NCBI GenBank assembly: GCA_945860865.1
Contig: CAMARW010000001.1
Coordinates: forward strand, 262,154-326,153
Source: Chitinophaga pinensis
GTDB lineage: Bacteria; Bacteroidota; Bacteroidia; UKL13-3
Length of the DNA: 64,000 nt
Reading direction: 5' to 3'
The notes below the pieces were generated by a model, which worked only from the letters and a program-made list of their open reading frames with translations, made no database searches and was not told where the DNA came from. Below, in pieces: positions 35,331 to 45,483 of the stretch. Each line of letters opens with the position of its first letter. The first letter of the stretch is position 1. The translations under genes and the position numbers were made by a program.

Positions 35331-37745
35331 ATGGTGTGCAATTCTGTATGTTTGTTTAGTTTGAAAAAAATTCTATCCATATTAAGTTTATTTTTAATGC
35401 CCATTTTGTTGCAAGCAACACATTTGGTAGGAGGGATAATAGAATTAAAATGGATTAGTGGCAACAATTATCAATTAACTGTGCGCGTGCTCAGAGATTG
35501 CGAAAATGGGAATCCCAACGCCTACTTTGATAACCCGATTGTAGTTGGAATTTTTGAAAAAAATACCCACACAAAAAAAGCTCAGTTTTCTCTTAATTTC
35601 GTTAGTATTAACGATGATACCCTTAAATTTACAGGAGATAATTGCGCCAGTATTGCCACAGGTTGCACGCATGTAGGAACATATAGGTCGAACATAACTC
35701 TCAACGAAAATAATTACAACAGCAATAATGGTTATTATATGAGCTATCAGCGCTGCTGTAGAAATGGAATCATTGAAAATATTGTACGCCCCGGAGATGC
35801 CTCTTTAACTTTGTATGCAGAATTGCCCAATTTAAGAACTGTAAAAAACAGCACTCCACGCTATACCAACAATCCCAACACACTTATGTGTGTGAATAAT
35901 TTGTATTCGTACAATATGGATTTTGTGGATGATGATGGCGACGAATTGCGGTACTCGTTTACAGAACCAATTAATGGGAATCTGGATAGAGACAATCCAG
36001 CATCCACTAATGCCACCTCGGGCCCATACAGCAACACCATTTGGAAAAATGGCTACGATAATTCTAAGCCTATTTTAGGCTCATCTCCTTTAGCTATAAA
36101 CCCCGTTACTGGGCAAATATCTTGCAATCCCAATGCGCCAGGTGTTTATGTGGCAAGCATAAGGGTTGAAGAATTTAGGTTCAATGTAAAAATTGGCGAA
36201 GTACGTTTAGAATTGCAATACACTGTTTCTAATTGTCCTAATAATCCTCCATTGGCAAGTCTTATTCAAATAAACGGACAGTTACTTATGAAGGATACTG
36301 TGGAGGTTCAAATTCCAGGTAATGTTTGTCTTAAAATTAGAAGTATTGATTTAGAAGATTCTGTTTACCTGCAAGTTAGTATGGGAGATTTGGATTCTAC
36401 TATAGTTAACAGACCAGTTTTTGATACCCTTAGCAGCGGATTTAAACTAGCCGAAACAGAGGTTTGCTGGCAGTCGGCTTGTGAAATGGAGAAAATTAAT
36501 GGTGGTATTCCTTTTTATATTTATACCTATGATAATGGTTGTCCGTTTTCTAAAAATGCTTCAGCCAAATTTGTAATAAAGTTTTTACCCATGCCCATTA
36601 CCAATTCTACAGATTTACTTTGTATGACCTTAGAGAATAATGCGGCTACTTATGTTTATTACGGAGATTCTACCCTACAAAATGATCCTAGTTTTGCGGC
36701 CTATTTGGTGTATAGAGGTATAAATTATGAAAACTTTACTGTAATTGATACTATTTGGACCAAAGGAAAGCGTTATTTTTATGACAAAAATACGCCCAAT
36801 TACGATAGGATAAATTATACTTATTTTATGCGGAGTATGAATAAATGCGGTGTGCTTGGCCCAACTTCGGATACCTTATCAACTTTTGAGCAGCTTGCTT
36901 ATATTCCGCAACAACAGTTTCTAAAATATGTTACAGTAGTTAATAATGAAAGCCTAGAATTAGAATGGCCTGCCAGTACAGAAAGAGATTTTGCACGGTA
37001 CTTTTTATACAAGAACAAGCGGGGCGAATCACAATTTAAATTACTAGCTACTTTTGATAATGTAAACGAAACCAAATATGCAGATAAAGCAGTAAATGTA
37101 GCCGATACCTCTTATTGTTATCATTTGGTGATGAAAGATACTTGCGATAATATTGGTCCGCAGGGAAAAGTGGCCTGTTCTATTGTACTGAGGGGAAAAT
37201 CAGAAAAGTACATGAGTAGGTTAAATTGGCAGGAGTATTTGGGATGGCAAGATGGGGTTGAAACTTACGAGTTGCATAGGGCCGATCCAGCCAATGATTA
37301 TTCCATTGTAAGCAATCAAAAACCAGAGGTTTTTACCTGTCTCGATGATAAGTTGAATTTTAACGAAGGTTTGTTCTATTATTATATTAACGCCAAGCAG
37401 AAGGATGATTCGGAATCTACCAACTTTTTTAATGCAGAAAGCAAATCAAATACGATAACATTATACCAGCCGCCAATTGTTTATACACCCAATGCTTTTA
37501 CAGCAAACGGCGATGGCTTAAACGACACTTACCAATGGGTGCCTGTTTTTGTTAAAGAATTTAAAATTCAGATTTACGATAGGTATGGTGAACGTATTTT
37601 TGAAACCAATAATAAAAATGAAGCTTGGGATGGAAAATACAAAAATGCACCCTGCCAGGAAGCGGTTTATTTTTACATTTTACGCTATACAGGATGGGAT
37701 GGGTCTGATGAGTCTCAATCTGGCAATTTTACCCTGCTAAGGTAA
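35331..37745 (+). CDS. Large secreted protein with gliding-motility-associated C-terminal (CHU_C) domain
   Basis: 804 residues. A signal peptide ends near LLQATHLVGG. The N-terminal region begins with THLVGGIIELKWISGNNYQLTVRVLRDC, and contains a cysteine-bearing GYYMSYQRCCRNGIIENI motif shared by many Bacteroidota surface proteins. Fibronectin-like stretches lie in the middle. The end is a type B T9SS sorting domain: PPIVYTPNAFTANGDGLND, then FKIQIYDRYGERIFETN and EAWDGKYKNAPCQEAVYFYILRY. It should be exported by T9SS; adhesion or gliding is a family-level guess. Confidence 0.85.
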   Translation: MVCNSVCLFSLKKILSILSLFLMPILLQATHLVGGIIELKWISGNNYQLTVRVLRDCENGNPNAYFDNPIVVGIFEKNTHTKKAQFSLNFVSINDDTLKFTGDNCASIATGCTHVGTYRSNITLNENNYNSNNGYYMSYQRCCRNGIIENIVRPGDASLTLYAELPNLRTVKNSTPRYTNNPNTLMCVNNLYSYNMDFVDDDGDELRYSFTEPINGNLDRDNPASTNATSGPYSNTIWKNGYDNSKPILGSSPLAINPVTGQISCNPNAPGVYVASIRVEEFRFNVKIGEVRLELQYTVSNCPNNPPLASLIQINGQLLMKDTVEVQIPGNVCLKIRSIDLEDSVYLQVSMGDLDSTIVNRPVFDTLSSGFKLAETEVCWQSACEMEKINGGIPFYIYTYDNGCPFSKNASAKFVIKFLPMPITNSTDLLCMTLENNAATYVYYGDSTLQNDPSFAAYLVYRGINYENFTVIDTIWTKGKRYFYDKNTPNYDRINYTYFMRSMNKCGVLGPTSDTLSTFEQLAYIPQQQFLKYVTVVNNESLELEWPASTERDFARYFLYKNKRGESQFKLLATFDNVNETKYADKAVNVADTSYCYHLVMKDTCDNIGPQGKVACSIVLRGKSEKYMSRLNWQEYLGWQDGVETYELHRADPANDYSIVSNQKPEVFTCLDDKLNFNEGLFYYYINAKQKDDSESTNFFNAESKSNTITLYQPPIVYTPNAFTANGDGLNDTYQWVPVFVKEFKIQIYDRYGERIFETNNKNEAWDGKYKNAPCQEAVYFYILRYTGWDGSDESQSGNFTLLR

Positions 37746-37931
37746 GTAGTTAATCCACAATACATTATTGATGCGGCCTTAATTTGAGGCCTTGCGTAAT
37801 CCACAACTTATTAACTTTTATTTGCCTGAGGTTGAAAACCATGGCCATTTTGGTGGTTAAATCATGCAATCTTAACTTATCAATTTCCAGAGAAATTGTA
37901 ATTTTACAAACTCAAAATAAAGGAAAAAGTG

Positions 37932-38330
37932 ATGTCAGAAGAAACACCTGTTTTATTAAGTAAACGCAAAAATATTCAAGTATTATTAGATTATTGTTTA
38001 GACCAGCGTATTGCCTTTACCGCAAGGCCACGTGCTATTTCACATGATGATTTTGAAATTGAAGTGCACATTAGCGGTATTAAGCAAGCCATTGCTCTTG
38101 GTATGTTTGTAAAAGAAAACAAATTTGAGGTAACCGGCATGGGCGATTTGGTGAAGCCTAAAGTGGCACCACCAAAGAAAATAGAGCCACGGGTTGAAAC
38201 CAAATTAGAAAGTAAAGATGCAGATGTTTTTATGTCGCTAAATGAAATATCAATACCTACTCCATCACCTGCCTCTTATAGGGATGATAGTGCTTTATTA
38301 AACTTTGACTTAAATGTTACGGGTAACTAA
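37932..38330 (+). CDS. Conserved hypothetical cytosolic protein
   Basis: 132 residues from the ATG at 37932 (a GTG lies one codon upstream). There is no signal peptide, membrane segment or recognised motif. The N-terminal 80 residues look like a small alpha/beta fold (NIQVLLDYCLDQRIAFTARPRAISHDDFEIEVHISGIKQAIALGMFV) and the C-terminal part is Pro/Lys/Glu-rich and likely disordered. The 185-bp gap upstream holds only a weak GGCCT/AGGCC hairpin. I do not recognise the family. Confidence 0.65.
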   Translation: MSEETPVLLSKRKNIQVLLDYCLDQRIAFTARPRAISHDDFEIEVHISGIKQAIALGMFVKENKFEVTGMGDLVKPKVAPPKKIEPRVETKLESKDADVFMSLNEISIPTPSPASYRDDSALLNFDLNVTGN

Positions 38331-38405
38331 TTAAGAACATATTAGTTGTTGCCATATTTAAGATTCGTTGTGTGTGGTAACGCAGCGAAGATTTGATTGA
38401 TTACG

Positions 38406-38435
38406 CAAGAATGGGAGCCTCGGCTCCTATTCTTG
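38406..38435. terminator. Stem-loop between hypothetical gene and rluD
   Basis: 14-bp arms (38406-38419 and 38422-38435) with one G-U pair and a 2-base loop, followed by TTATATTAG. It lies 76 bp after the upstream stop and 27 bp before the rluD start, and may terminate the upstream transcript or regulate rluD. Confidence 0.55.
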
Positions 38436-38461
38436 TTATATTAGCTTACCTTTGCCCAAGT

Positions 38462-39568
38462 ATGCAAGCGTTTTTAGAAGAAGAATTAGATGCTCCAGAA
38501 GAGCAGGAACTGTTCGAACATTTTAGAATGGTAGTGGATAAAGGCCAAGGCCTAATCCGTATTGATAAGTTTTTAATGAACCGCATGGAGAATGCCAGCA
38601 GAACAAAAATTCAAGCTGCGGCCGATGCTGGTTCCATTCTCGTTAATGAGAAACCCGTTAAATCCAGCTACAAAGTAAAACCGCTCGATTTAATTTCTAT
38701 CGTACTACCAACCCCTCCAAAAGATACAGAAATAGTTCCGGAGGATATTCCGCTAAATATCATTTACGAAGATGGAGATGTGCTCTTAGTTAACAAGGTG
38801 CCAGGCATGGTGGTGCATCCTGGGTATAATAATGTAAGTGGCACATTGGTTAATGCCCTCGCTTTCCATTTAAAAAATGAGGAATTTATTCAAGAAAATA
38901 ATATTCGACCGGGTTTAGTGCACCGCATAGATAAAAATACTTCCGGACTTTTAGTAGTTGCAAAAAATGAAGTGGCCATGACACACTTGGCCAAGCAGTT
39001 TTTTGATCATAGCATTGAGCGCAGTTACCAAGCTTTGGTTTGGGGCGATTTGGCTCAAGATGAAGGAACAATTACAGGCTACATTGGCAGGAGCTTGAGA
39101 GATAGAAAGATTTTTCAAATGTACGATGACCCTGAAAAAGGTAAGTGGAGTGTTACGCATTACAAGGTTTTGGAGCGTTTAGGTTACGTAACTCTGATAG
39201 AGTGTAGGTTAGAAACGGGCAGAACGCACCAAATTCGTGTGCATTTAAAAAGTATTGGTCACCCTATTTTTTCTGATAGCACCTACGGTGGAGACTATGC
39301 GGTAAAAGGAACCACGTTTACCAAGTATAAGCAGTTTGTAGAAAATTGTTTTGCCCTAATGCCACGACAAGGTTTGCATGCTAAATCATTGGGTTTTATT
39401 CACCCAAAAACCAAGGAAAAAATATTTTTTAACAGCGATTTGCCCGAAGATTTCGCCAGCGTTTTAGATAAATGGCGCAACTATATTCAATATGTACCTA
39501 TTGAGGTAAAAGATGATGATTTATCTAAAGACAAGGAAACCCAGAAGCTGTTAAACCTCAAAAAATAA
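38462..39568 (+). CDS. rluD: 23S rRNA pseudouridine synthase, RluD type
   Basis: 368 residues from the ATG at 38462 (MQAFLEEELDAPEEQELFEHF). An S4 RNA-binding domain (IRIDKFLMNRMENASRTKIQAA) is followed by the RluA-family catalytic motif HRIDKNTSGLLVVAKN with the catalytic Asp, and by ETGRTHQIRVHLKSIGHPI near the C-terminus. The S4 domain and length fit RluD, which modifies helix 69 of 23S rRNA. Confidence 0.92.
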   Translation: MQAFLEEELDAPEEQELFEHFRMVVDKGQGLIRIDKFLMNRMENASRTKIQAAADAGSILVNEKPVKSSYKVKPLDLISIVLPTPPKDTEIVPEDIPLNIIYEDGDVLLVNKVPGMVVHPGYNNVSGTLVNALAFHLKNEEFIQENNIRPGLVHRIDKNTSGLLVVAKNEVAMTHLAKQFFDHSIERSYQALVWGDLAQDEGTITGYIGRSLRDRKIFQMYDDPEKGKWSVTHYKVLERLGYVTLIECRLETGRTHQIRVHLKSIGHPIFSDSTYGGDYAVKGTTFTKYKQFVENCFALMPRQGLHAKSLGFIHPKTKEKIFFNSDLPEDFASVLDKWRNYIQYVPIEVKDDDLSKDKETQKLLNLKK

Positions 39569-39573
39569 TCGGT

Positions 39574-40029
39574 TCAAACCGAAGTATTACCTATTTCTAT
39601 CTGAAACAAATATTTAAGGGCAAGAATGATGATTGTCCAAAAGCTAAAGGATAAAAGCATAATTAATTTTATGCGCCATTTATTGGGTTCTATGCTGGCG
39701 GCCAAAATAGTTCCAAGCGGCGGCGTTAGGAGAAGTGGGGTTAAAAACGCAATGCCCCAAACTTCATATCTGCGGATAAATAATACGAGTTTTCGGGTTA
39801 AAAGCTTAAACTTAATGGGCTTTGGTTTCTTGGGAAAAAACCGGTAATAAATTTTTAAGATTAAGGTCCACAAATACAAGTAAACCAACACCCCCAACAT
39901 GCCGCCACCAATGGTAAGCAGCATTATTTCTATCGGGTTAAATCCAAATCCGATTGCAAAACTTATTCCTACGATATATTTAACAGCACTCCAAATCATT
40001 ACCGTTAACATTTTGATGATTATTTCCAT
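39574..40029 (-). CDS. Hypothetical membrane protein
   Basis: 151 residues with four probable membrane segments: WSAVKYIVGISFAIGFGF, IMLLTIGGGMLGVLVYLYLW, VWGIAFLTPLLLTPPLGTIL, and LIMLLSFSFWTIIILALKYLF. A basic loop (KKPKPIKFKLLTRKLVLFIRR) lies between segments 2 and 3. The LTPPLGTIL stretch resembles small-multidrug or SNARE-associated (DedA-like) proteins but the match is weak. It starts directly after murQ on the same strand. Confidence 0.7.
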   Translation of the reverse strand: MEIIIKMLTVMIWSAVKYIVGISFAIGFGFNPIEIMLLTIGGGMLGVLVYLYLWTLILKIYYRFFPKKPKPIKFKLLTRKLVLFIRRYEVWGIAFLTPLLLTPPLGTILAASIEPNKWRIKLIMLLSFSFWTIIILALKYLFQIEIGNTSV

Positions 40030-40857
40030 TTAATTTTCCGAAAAGTTGTCAATTACTTTTCGTACACTGCCATGCAAGGTAAGCAGGCTCTCAGCCTTTT
40101 TTTCTGAAATCTTTAATTCTTTCACAATCATTTCAATGCCACGCTTTACCAATTTGTGGTTGCTCATGCGCATGTCTACCATTTTATTGCCTTTTACCTT
40201 GCCTAATTTAATCATGAGGCTGGTGCTAATCATATTCAATACCAATTTTTGCGCTGTTCCTGCCTTCATGCGGGTACTGCCTGTTACAAATTCTGGTCCT
40301 ACCACCACCTCTACCGGGTATTTTGCCACACTGGCTAAGGGCGAATTTTTATTGCAACTTATACAGCCCGTTTCTATGCCATTTTTATTGGCCATTTCTA
40401 GCGCGCCAATTACATAAGGAGTGGTTCCGCTGGCAGCAATTCCTATTACAAAATCATTACCATTAATTTTATGTTTCTGCAAATCTAACCAGCCTTGTTC
40501 GGCGTTGTCTTCTGCAAACTCTACAGCTTTTCTAATGGCCTTGTCTCCGCCGGCTATTATTCCAACAACCAAACCAAAAGGAACGCCGTAGGTAGGCGGA
40601 CATTCACTGGCGTCTACAATGCCTAATCTGCCACTTGTACCTGCACCTATGTAAAATAACCTGCCCCCATCTTTCATTTTTTTATAGGCTGCCTGAACCA
40701 ATTTTTCTATTTTACCTAAAGATTTTTCGATGGCAAACGGAACGCTTTGGTCCTCTATGTTAATTTGTTGCAACAATTCTTTAGTGCTCATCTGGTCTAA
40801 GTTTTGATGTGCAGATTCGGCCTCTGTGGTTTTGATTATTTTTTTTGTTTTGCTCAT
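40030..40857 (-). CDS. murQ: N-acetylmuramic acid 6-phosphate etherase
   Basis: 275 residues of a SIS-domain enzyme that removes lactate from MurNAc-6-phosphate during peptidoglycan recycling. YIGAGTSGRLGIVDASECPPTYGVP is the MurQ signature with the catalytic Glu region, followed by GIAASGTTPYVIGALE and GSTRMKAGTAQKLVLNMIST. It is divergently placed from the carboxy-terminal protease; the two start regions lie within 55 bp. Confidence 0.95.
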   Translation of the reverse strand: MSKTKKIIKTTEAESAHQNLDQMSTKELLQQINIEDQSVPFAIEKSLGKIEKLVQAAYKKMKDGGRLFYIGAGTSGRLGIVDASECPPTYGVPFGLVVGIIAGGDKAIRKAVEFAEDNAEQGWLDLQKHKINGNDFVIGIAASGTTPYVIGALEMANKNGIETGCISCNKNSPLASVAKYPVEVVVGPEFVTGSTRMKAGTAQKLVLNMISTSLMIKLGKVKGNKMVDMRMSNHKLVKRGIEMIVKELKISEKKAESLLTLHGSVRKVIDNFSEN

Positions 40858-40910
40858 TGGTTCAAATAATTATTATGCCTCTTATATTTGCTCAATACGA
40901 ATTCAAAAAT

Positions 40911-42524
40911 ATGGCAAATAATCATAATAAGTGGCAGCCTTTTATATACTCTTTAGTTTTAGTTATTGGATTGTTAATTGGGATTTTATTAAAGCCTTCG
41001 GGTAAAATAAGCAATATCATCGGAGGCAACAATAAATTTTCAGAATTGTTGTCAATTATTAATCAATCTTATGTAGATACAGTGAACATGGCTGATATAG
41101 AAAATCGTGCCATCAACGATTTATTGCACGAGCTTGATCCGCACTCGGTGTATATTCCGGCCAGCGATTTAAAACAAGCCAACGAGCAACTTGAAGGTAA
41201 TTTTGAAGGAATTGGCATTGAGTTTAATATTGTTTCGGATACCATTATGGTGGTTACCGCGCTCAATGGTGGTCCTTCTCAAGAACTGGGTATTTTGCCC
41301 GGAGATAGAATTATTAAAGTAGATACTTTGCCCGTTGCAGGCAATGGTATAACCAGCGATAAAGTGTTTAAATTATTGCGCGGTGAGGGCGGTACAGTAG
41401 TTAATGTACTCATTAAAAGAATGGGTGTAAAAGAACCTATTTTATATAAGATTACGCGTGGTAAAATTCCTATATTTAGTGTAGATGCTTGGTTTATGCT
41501 GAACCAAGAAACAGGATATATAAAGGTTAGCAGGTTTGCCGAAAAAACCCACGAAGAATTTTTAACAGCCTACGAAGAGCTTAAAACGGAGGGCTTAAAA
41601 AACCTAATTTTAGATTTAAGGGGAAACCCTGGCGGGTATTTAAATACTGCTATTCAGCTTACAGATGAGTTGTTAGATGATTATAAATTAATTGTATACA
41701 CAGAGGGAAGAACCAAGCCTCGTAGCGATTATCGCTCAGAGCAACCGGGTGTTTTTGAATCGGGTAAGTTAGTAGTGCTTATTGATGAAGGCTCGGCCTC
41801 AGCCAGCGAAATTGTGAGTGGTGCCATACAAGATTGGGATAGGGGATTAATTGTGGGTAGAAGAAGTTTTGGCAAAGGTTTAGTGCAAGAACCTTATGGT
41901 TTATCAGATGGATCTGCTATTCGCTTAACAGTTTCTAGGTACTATACACCCAGTGGCAGGTGCATACAAAAAGATTATAAAGACAAAAATGAATATGAGC
42001 ACGATTTAATGAGTCGTTATGAAAATGGCGAATTGGAGGGTATTGGAAAAGCTGCCATCTTTGATTCTACACCATACAAAACCTTGCTCCTTAACAGAAC
42101 CGTTTATGCCGGAGGTGGTGTTCAGCCAGATATATTTGTGCCCATTGATACAGGCTACTATTCTCGGTTTTTAACAGAGGTAGTATCTAACGGATTAATT
42201 GGAAAATTTGCATATACTTTTTTAGACAAAAACAGAGCCGCCATAACGGGAATTAAAAATTTAAAAATGTATGCTAATGCTTATCAAATAAGTGATGGGG
42301 TATATGCCGAATTTATTGCTTTTGCAATGTCTAATGAAGTAAAAGCTCCGAGTGATTGGGATAAAGAAAAATCGAAACAGTTTATAAAACTGCAACTAAA
42401 AGCCCTTGTGGCAAGGCAAATTTGGCGCGATAAAGGATATTATACCGTTATCCAAAGTGGCGATAAAGCCATACAAATTGCCTTGCAAAAATTGTTGGAA
42501 AAGAACGATTTGCTCAGAAATTAA
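40911..42524 (+). CDS. S41-family carboxy-terminal processing protease
   Basis: 537 residues from the ATG at 40911. An N-terminal membrane anchor (PFIYSLVLVIGLLIGILL) is followed by a PDZ domain (FEGIGIEFNIVSDTIMVVTALNGGPSQELGILPGDRI) and the S41 protease domain. LVVLIDEGSASASEIVSGAIQDW carries the catalytic Ser and VGRRSFGKGLVQEPY carries the Lys. It should act in the periplasm on the C-termini of envelope proteins. Confidence 0.92.
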   Translation: MANNHNKWQPFIYSLVLVIGLLIGILLKPSGKISNIIGGNNKFSELLSIINQSYVDTVNMADIENRAINDLLHELDPHSVYIPASDLKQANEQLEGNFEGIGIEFNIVSDTIMVVTALNGGPSQELGILPGDRIIKVDTLPVAGNGITSDKVFKLLRGEGGTVVNVLIKRMGVKEPILYKITRGKIPIFSVDAWFMLNQETGYIKVSRFAEKTHEEFLTAYEELKTEGLKNLILDLRGNPGGYLNTAIQLTDELLDDYKLIVYTEGRTKPRSDYRSEQPGVFESGKLVVLIDEGSASASEIVSGAIQDWDRGLIVGRRSFGKGLVQEPYGLSDGSAIRLTVSRYYTPSGRCIQKDYKDKNEYEHDLMSRYENGELEGIGKAAIFDSTPYKTLLLNRTVYAGGGVQPDIFVPIDTGYYSRFLTEVVSNGLIGKFAYTFLDKNRAAITGIKNLKMYANAYQISDGVYAEFIAFAMSNEVKAPSDWDKEKSKQFIKLQLKALVARQIWRDKGYYTVIQSGDKAIQIALQKLLEKNDLLRN

Positions 42525-43186
42525 ACTGGGAACAATACTTCATCTAAGGTAAACTTCATAAACTTAATGGTTCGGCCTCTACCTCTAAAGAGTTTTTCGT
42601 AGTGGGTGCTGATGTTTCTTACATATTCATCGGCTTCTTCGGTTCCGTGCACATCTCTTACTATTTGCAGGGGCTTAATGCCAATTTCTTGGAACAACTC
42701 TACCGTATAATTAAATAAGCCGTCGTCGTCTGTTTTAAAATTAATAATCCCATTTGCTGGAAGTACCTCTTTATATATCTTCAAGAATCTTGGGTGGGTT
42801 AAGCGGTGTTTATCATGCCTATCTTTTGGAAAAGGGTCGGGGAAGGTTATCCAAATTTCGCTGATTTCACCCTTCTCAAAATGCTCGGCTAATTTTTCAA
42901 TAATCATGCGAATAAAGGCGGCATTGTTAAGGTTTCGCTCTTGCGCCATTTTTGCCCCTACCCACATTCGGTTCGATTTTATGTCGATACCAATAAAATT
43001 TTTATCCGGAAATGCTTCTGCTAAGTTTACGGTATATTCTCCTTTGCCGCAGGCCAACTCTAATACAATAGGATTATTATTTTTAAAAAAATCTTGATGC
43101 CATTTTCCTTTTAAGTGATAAGGGTAATCAAAACAATGGGGAAAGGTTTTAAATTCTGCGAACCTGCGTAGTTTGTCTTTTGCCAT
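42521..43186 (-). CDS. trmB: tRNA (guanosine(46)-N7)-methyltransferase
   Basis: 221 residues from the ATG at 43186 (MAKDKLRRFAEF). The SAM-binding motif is VLELACGKGEYTVNLAE, followed by FIGIDIKSNRMWVGAK and the TrmB signature ITFPDPFPKDRHDKHRLTHPRFL. It methylates G46 in the tRNA variable loop. It overlaps the protease gene's 3' end by 4 bp (convergent). Confidence 0.94.
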   Translation of the reverse strand: MAKDKLRRFAEFKTFPHCFDYPYHLKGKWHQDFFKNNNPIVLELACGKGEYTVNLAEAFPDKNFIGIDIKSNRMWVGAKMAQERNLNNAAFIRMIIEKLAEHFEKGEISEIWITFPDPFPKDRHDKHRLTHPRFLKIYKEVLPANGIINFKTDDDGLFNYTVELFQEIGIKPLQIVRDVHGTEEADEYVRNISTHYEKLFRGRGRTIKFMKFTLDEVLFPV

Positions 43187-43209
43187 AAACTGCAAAGAAA
43201 GTTATTTTT

Positions 43210-44457
43210 TTACGTTAAATCGGCAGTTGTTTTACCTTTTAGCAACCAATTCATCATTGGACCTGCCACAATACTGGTAATTACAGCCATAATAACAATG
43301 GCCACAAACACTTCTTCGCCAATTAAATTGGCTTGTAGGGCAAGGGTTGCTAAAATAATTTCCATAGCACCTCTGGCGTTCATGCCAAATCCAATAGCCA
43401 ATGATTCTTTGTTGCCTAAGCCCCCAATTTTGGCGCCGAAATAACCACCAAATATTTTTCCAACAAAGGCTAAAACCAATATAATTATTGTAATTTGTAG
43501 ATTAAAATGATCTAAGAAATTAACTTTAAAGCCGATAGAAATAAAAAATAAGGGAGCAAAAATATTGGTCACAAATTGGTTCACAATATCTTTCATTTTT
43601 TCTGTAACATGAACCGAATCTCCAATGGTGATGCCAATAATAAAGGCGCCAAATATGGCATGTAAGCCAATAAATTCAGTAAACGCCGCGCCTAAAAAGG
43701 CTAATCCCAAGGATAGGCTTAAAAAGCCTCCTGGCCAGGTAAAGTTTTTTTCGGCCCAAGGCAGTGATTTGTTAATTAATATTCGTACAACAGTAAGCAT
43801 TAAAATGGCGTAGGCTACTGTATATAATAGGGTTAATAAAACACTGTGGTTTGCACTTCCTTTAAGCATGCCCATAATCATGGAAAATAGCACCCATCCT
43901 ATTAAATCATTAAACATGGCTGCAGTTATTATTATTGAGCCAATTTTGGTTTTAAAGAGGTTTAAATCTATGAGCGTCCTTGCAATTACCGGCAAGGCAG
44001 AAATAGCCATTGCGGTTCCCATAAATAATGAAAAGGCAACTTTATCTGTGCTATTTCTGCCGTAATACTCGTAGCCATAATAGGCAGTTACAAATCCCAA
44101 ACCCAATGGAATAATTAAACTAAGCACGCTGGTAGATAAGGCGGCTTTTCCTTGCTGTCTGATAAGCGAAAGATTTAATTCCATACCTGCCACAAATAGC
44201 AACATGATAATAGAAATATTTATGATTCCACTTAAGGCAATGGATGCATTTGTATTGTGGGTATATAAGATTTCACTGATGCCTGGTGCATAATTACCCA
44301 CCAAAGATGGGCCTAAAATTATTCCAGCAATGAGTTCACCAACAACCAATGGCATTTTAAATTTGCGAAAAAATTCGCCAAACATGCGGGCAGCAATAAT
44401 GAGTAATCCTATACTAAGAATTAAACTCAAATTTTCATAATGGCTAAGTACCTGCAT
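43210..44457 (-). CDS. Cation:proton antiporter (CPA2/KefB-like)
   Basis: 415 residues with 12-13 hydrophobic segments. MPLVVGELIAGIILGPSLVG is the CPA2 signature of the third helix, and GFGMNARGAMEIILATLAL is the late conserved helix. There is no TrkA-N regulatory domain. It exchanges Na+ or K+ for protons at the inner membrane. The upstream universal stress protein gene is separated by 2 bp, so the two form a unit, and the stress protein may act as its soluble regulator. Confidence 0.88.
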   Translation of the reverse strand: MQVLSHYENLSLILSIGLLIIAARMFGEFFRKFKMPLVVGELIAGIILGPSLVGNYAPGISEILYTHNTNASIALSGIINISIIMLLFVAGMELNLSLIRQQGKAALSTSVLSLIIPLGLGFVTAYYGYEYYGRNSTDKVAFSLFMGTAMAISALPVIARTLIDLNLFKTKIGSIIITAAMFNDLIGWVLFSMIMGMLKGSANHSVLLTLLYTVAYAILMLTVVRILINKSLPWAEKNFTWPGGFLSLSLGLAFLGAAFTEFIGLHAIFGAFIIGITIGDSVHVTEKMKDIVNQFVTNIFAPLFFISIGFKVNFLDHFNLQITIIILVLAFVGKIFGGYFGAKIGGLGNKESLAIGFGMNARGAMEIILATLALQANLIGEEVFVAIVIMAVITSIVAGPMMNWLLKGKTTADLT

Positions 44458-44459
44458 AT

Positions 44460-45323
44460 TTACTCTCCTCCTTTAGGATGTACAATAAGCAAATTGCATG
44501 GCAAATTACCCAAGGCATATTCCATATCATGCGGAAATACTCTATCAAGCAAATTTAATGGCTTATCTGGCGAATTGATAACCAACAAATCAGCCTCCTT
44601 TTCGCGTGCATATTTGCTAATTACATAGCCTGGTTTTCCTTCAATTCTTTCGGTATGTATGGCCAAATTTCCGCAGTCGCTGCAGCGTATTATCTCTTTT
44701 AATTTCTGATCTTCTTCACTCAAAATTTCTTTTTTACGTTCGCCCGCTTCATGTTCTTTAAGCTCTTCGCTGCGTATTAAAGCTATTTTAGATAAATCAT
44801 TTTCTTGAATTATATCAAGGCTTTTACTATTGTAATTTCGTGCCCATAAAACAGCTGTAGCAATAGTGTTTTCTGTTTTTGGGTGGTCTGTACCTTCTAC
44901 CACCAAATGGTTAAATCCTTTGGGATGTATATTGGGTTCTGTAAGCAATAACATGCTACATTTTATTTTTCTGCTTAGCTGCCTAGAAACACCTCCCAAA
45001 ACGTAATTAATTAAACTCTCTTTTTCTAAGGCCCCCGCTACCAATAAATCTACCTGTGCTGATTGGCATATCTCAATAATCGTTTCTACAGGTTCTCCTT
45101 CGCGCCAAATAACTTCATTTTCTGGCTTATCCAAGCCAAACCTGTGTAATAAATGTTTAAGGTATTGTTCTTCTTGTAATGTTTTATTACCCACATGTAT
45201 AAACACCAATTTACAGTCAAATTTTTCTTGTAAAAATTTCACTTCGGCCAATAATGCCTCACACCGTGGTGAAAATGCAATAGCCAAAGCAACCCTTGAA
45301 AAGGGTGATATTTGTTCTGTCAT
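44460..45323 (-). CDS. Tandem universal stress protein domain protein
   Basis: 287 residues with two UspA-like halves. The first (RVALAIAFSPRCEALLAEVKFL through VDLLVAGALEKESLINYVLGGVSRQLSRKIKCSMLLLTEP) resembles the family core, with GGVSRQLSRK as the nucleotide-binding loop. The second ends ADLLVINSPDKPLNLLDRVFPHDMEYALGNLPCNLLIVHP. It precedes and is nearly joined to the antiporter gene, as in other antiporter-Usp pairs. Confidence 0.8.
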   Translation of the reverse strand: MTEQISPFSRVALAIAFSPRCEALLAEVKFLQEKFDCKLVFIHVGNKTLQEEQYLKHLLHRFGLDKPENEVIWREGEPVETIIEICQSAQVDLLVAGALEKESLINYVLGGVSRQLSRKIKCSMLLLTEPNIHPKGFNHLVVEGTDHPKTENTIATAVLWARNYNSKSLDIIQENDLSKIALIRSEELKEHEAGERKKEILSEEDQKLKEIIRCSDCGNLAIHTERIEGKPGYVISKYAREKEADLLVINSPDKPLNLLDRVFPHDMEYALGNLPCNLLIVHPKGGE

Positions 45324-45483
45324 TTTACGAAATTAATAAAATACTTGGGTTTTGGGTCGACCTAAATTTTTTATTACTTTATTAAACAGTTGTTTTTAAC
45401 TGCAATTAAGGCTCGTTTGGTCTGTTTAATGAATAAAAAGGATTTAGGTTTTGCTTTTATTTAGTTAAACTTGCAATCACCTT

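Noticed and set aside
37746-37931. Two DnaA-box-like sequences (TAATCCACA near 37750 and 37797)
   Set aside because: Each differs by one base from TTATCCACA, only two are present, and no dnaA, dnaN or AT-rich unwinding element supports an origin.
39571-39580. GGTTCAAACC as a tRNA T-loop
   Set aside because: No acceptor stem, D-arm or anticodon arm can be built around it or other GGTTCRA matches; it belongs to the iterated palindrome family.
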